A stretch of 5,918 bases of DNA from contig LCGX01000037.1 of NCBI GenBank assembly GCA_001000035.1, positions 1 through 5,918 of the forward strand, in the 5' to 3' direction. Below the pieces are notes generated by a model, which was not told where the DNA came from, did no database searches, and was given only the letters and a program-made list of their open reading frames with translations. A program made the translations under genes and the position numbers. Source of the DNA: Candidatus Nomurabacteria bacterium GW2011_GWF2_43_8 (lineage in GTDB: Bacteria; Patescibacteriota; Minisyncoccia; Phycocordibacterales; UBA9973). Shown here one piece after another: positions 5,088 through 5,918 of the stretch (positions are counted from its first letter, which is position 1; the number at the start of each line of letters is the position of its first letter).

Positions 5088-5576
5088 ATGATTTCAATCA
5101 TCGCAGCCATCGGAAAAAACGGCGAACTGGGGAGAAAAAATAACCTTCTTTGGAACCTGCCCGAGGATATGAGACATTTCCGTGATACGACCCGGGGCCA
5201 TACCGTTATTATGGGACAAAAAACTTTTGAGTCCATCGGCCACCCTCTCCCCAACAGGAGAAACATAGTGGTTACCAGAAACCGCGCCTTCAAAGCGGAC
5301 GGAGTTGATATTTCAAATTCCCTGGAGGACACTCTGAACTCGCTCAAAAATGCCGACGAGGAAGTTTTTGTGATCGGCGGGGGAGAAATATACCGGCAAT
5401 CCATAGAGAAAGCCGACAAATTGTATATCACTCACGTCAACAAAAGTTTCCCCGACGCGGACACTTTCTTCCCGAAAATCGACGATAATATCTGGCAAAA
5501 AATAAAAAATAAAAAGTATCTGAACGATAATCTCAATGAATACGATCTGGAATTTACGGAATACCTAAAAAAATAA
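5088..5576 (+). CDS. folA: Dihydrofolate reductase
   Basis: NADPH-dependent dihydrofolate reductase, 162 residues (E. coli 159), which regenerates tetrahydrofolate from the dihydrofolate made by reductive methylation. Residues follow the E. coli plan: IAAIGKNGELG (5-15, substrate and M20-loop region), W22, LPED (24-27) with the catalytic acid D27, MGQKTFESIG (42-51, cofactor site), LPNRRNIVVT (54-63) with the glutamate-binding Arg near 57-58, VIGGGEIYRQ (95-104, the nicotinamide-side Gly-Gly turn) and LYITHV (112-117) with the conserved Thr. No key residue is missing. It begins 2 nt after the TS-family stop with no Shine-Dalgarno, so it is co-transcribed and probably translationally coupled. 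Its TAA directly abuts the stop of the convergent DUF2207 gene with no space for a terminator. Confidence 0.97.
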   Translation: MISIIAAIGKNGELGRKNNLLWNLPEDMRHFRDTTRGHTVIMGQKTFESIGHPLPNRRNIVVTRNRAFKADGVDISNSLEDTLNSLKNADEEVFVIGGGEIYRQSIEKADKLYITHVNKSFPDADTFFPKIDDNIWQKIKNKKYLNDNLNEYDLEFTEYLKK

Positions 5577-5918
5577 TCACCAGCCCCCACCTCCTCCTCC
5601 CCCACCACCGCCACCGGATGAACCGCCTCCTCCACTGCCGCTGCCGGAAGAAGAAGAACTCAAAGAAGATGAAGTGTAAGAACTAAAATTAGAAAGAGAA
5701 TGGTTAAAAGCCATCGCGCTGAAAGCGGCATTGCCTGAACCCACATACCAATTCGGCGGAGCCATATAAATTCCCTCGAATTCTTTCGCCCAAATATCCG
5801 CCACGCCCAAGGCCATGGCATAAGGCAGTAATTTCTCGAACACTTCCGGTTTTTTCTCTGGTGCGTTATGGAACAGTAGGCGGTCTTTTTCGGCAATCTG
5901 CAAATAATCTTTCAAGCC
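5577..5918 (-). CDS. DUF2207 family membrane protein, C-terminal end
   Basis: The last 113 residues of a protein whose start lies beyond the right edge; the frame is open to the edge, and the internal TTG/ATG codons are not its start. The segment LKDYLQIAEKDRLLFHN, then APEKKPEVFEKLLPYAMALGV and WAKEFEGIY, matches the cytoplasmic C-terminal region of DUF2207 (predicted membrane) proteins. It is followed by PPNWYVGSG and then a Ser-rich and Gly-rich tail that ends in 11 consecutive Gly and a terminal Trp. Such Gly-rich tails ending in Trp are typical of this family. The membrane and lumenal parts are not in the window. Molecular function of the family is not established. The TGA stop abuts the folA stop of the opposite strand. 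Confidence 0.85.
   Translation of the reverse strand, partial: GLKDYLQIAEKDRLLFHNAPEKKPEVFEKLLPYAMALGVADIWAKEFEGIYMAPPNWYVGSGNAAFSAMAFNHSLSNFSSYTSSSLSSSSSGSGSGGGGSSGGGGGGGGGGGW
5580..5684 (-). repeat. Low-complexity Ser/Gly tail with G-rich coding strand
   Basis: The final 35 codons of the DUF2207 protein encode a Ser-rich stretch, a Ser-Gly alternation, four Gly, two Ser, eleven Gly and Trp. The coding strand is therefore a dense series of GG and GGGGG runs (about 5581-5633). Varied codon third positions (GGT, GGA, GGG, GGC) show that it is kept as protein sequence rather than as a simple expanding DNA repeat. Confidence 0.85.

Noticed and set aside
5577..5582. Readthrough of TGA as Gly (alternative code) at the DUF2207 end
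   Set aside because: Gly-run followed by Trp is the normal family terminus, readthrough would add only a few codons before TAG, and no gene here has an in-frame TGA.

Overview
The window suggests a small-genome bacterium of the Candidate Phyla Radiation (Patescibacteria, Parcubacteria-like). This is inferred from gene content and style, not from a marker search. The signs are very tight packing, several unrecognised short charged proteins, a DUF2207 protein with a Gly-rich tail ending in Trp, an S12 with a lengthened N-terminal arm, and genes that mostly lack Shine-Dalgarno sequences. TGA is used as a stop and UGG as Trp, so nothing points to the TGA=Gly code of Gracilibacteria/Absconditabacteria. 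No RNA gene, mobile element or CRISPR array is visible, and no gene-free gap exceeds about 95 bases.

Layout. 1-642 (minus): start of the str operon, rpsL (S12) followed after 5 nt by the 5' part of rpsG (S7). 707-1327 (minus): an M50/site-2-protease-like membrane metalloprotease. 1360-1885 (plus): rpmB (L28) and, 1 nt later, a small helical hypothetical protein. 1899-3158 (minus): a DEAD-box RNA helicase with a near-ideal promoter and a Shine-Dalgarno. 3254-3631 (minus): a hypothetical helical protein. 3677-4207 (minus): a divergent cytidine/dCMP-deaminase-fold protein. 4237-5576 (plus): a thymidylate-synthase-family enzyme and dihydrofolate reductase, divergent from the deaminase across a 29-nt gap. 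5577-5918 (minus): the C-terminal end of a DUF2207 membrane protein whose stop codon directly abuts the folA stop.

The most interesting unit is 3677-5576, a deoxypyrimidine-monophosphate module of deaminase, TS-family enzyme and DHFR. The TS-family protein has Asp (residue 186) where canonical thymidylate synthases have the Asn that selects dUMP over dCMP. Asp there is the feature of phage T4 dCMP hydroxymethylase and of TS mutants engineered to methylate dCMP. With a deaminase gene back-to-back and a DHFR to recycle dihydrofolate, the cluster could make dTMP by methylating dCMP first and deaminating 5-methyl-dCMP afterwards. This is a hypothesis; the substitution and gene arrangement are read directly from the sequence.

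Regulatory signals are also notable. Several minus-strand genes share an extended -10 element of the form TGC-TATNNT. At the gene starting at 3631 and at the TS gene, the -10 spacing puts transcription start at or next to the A of the ATG, predicting leaderless mRNAs.
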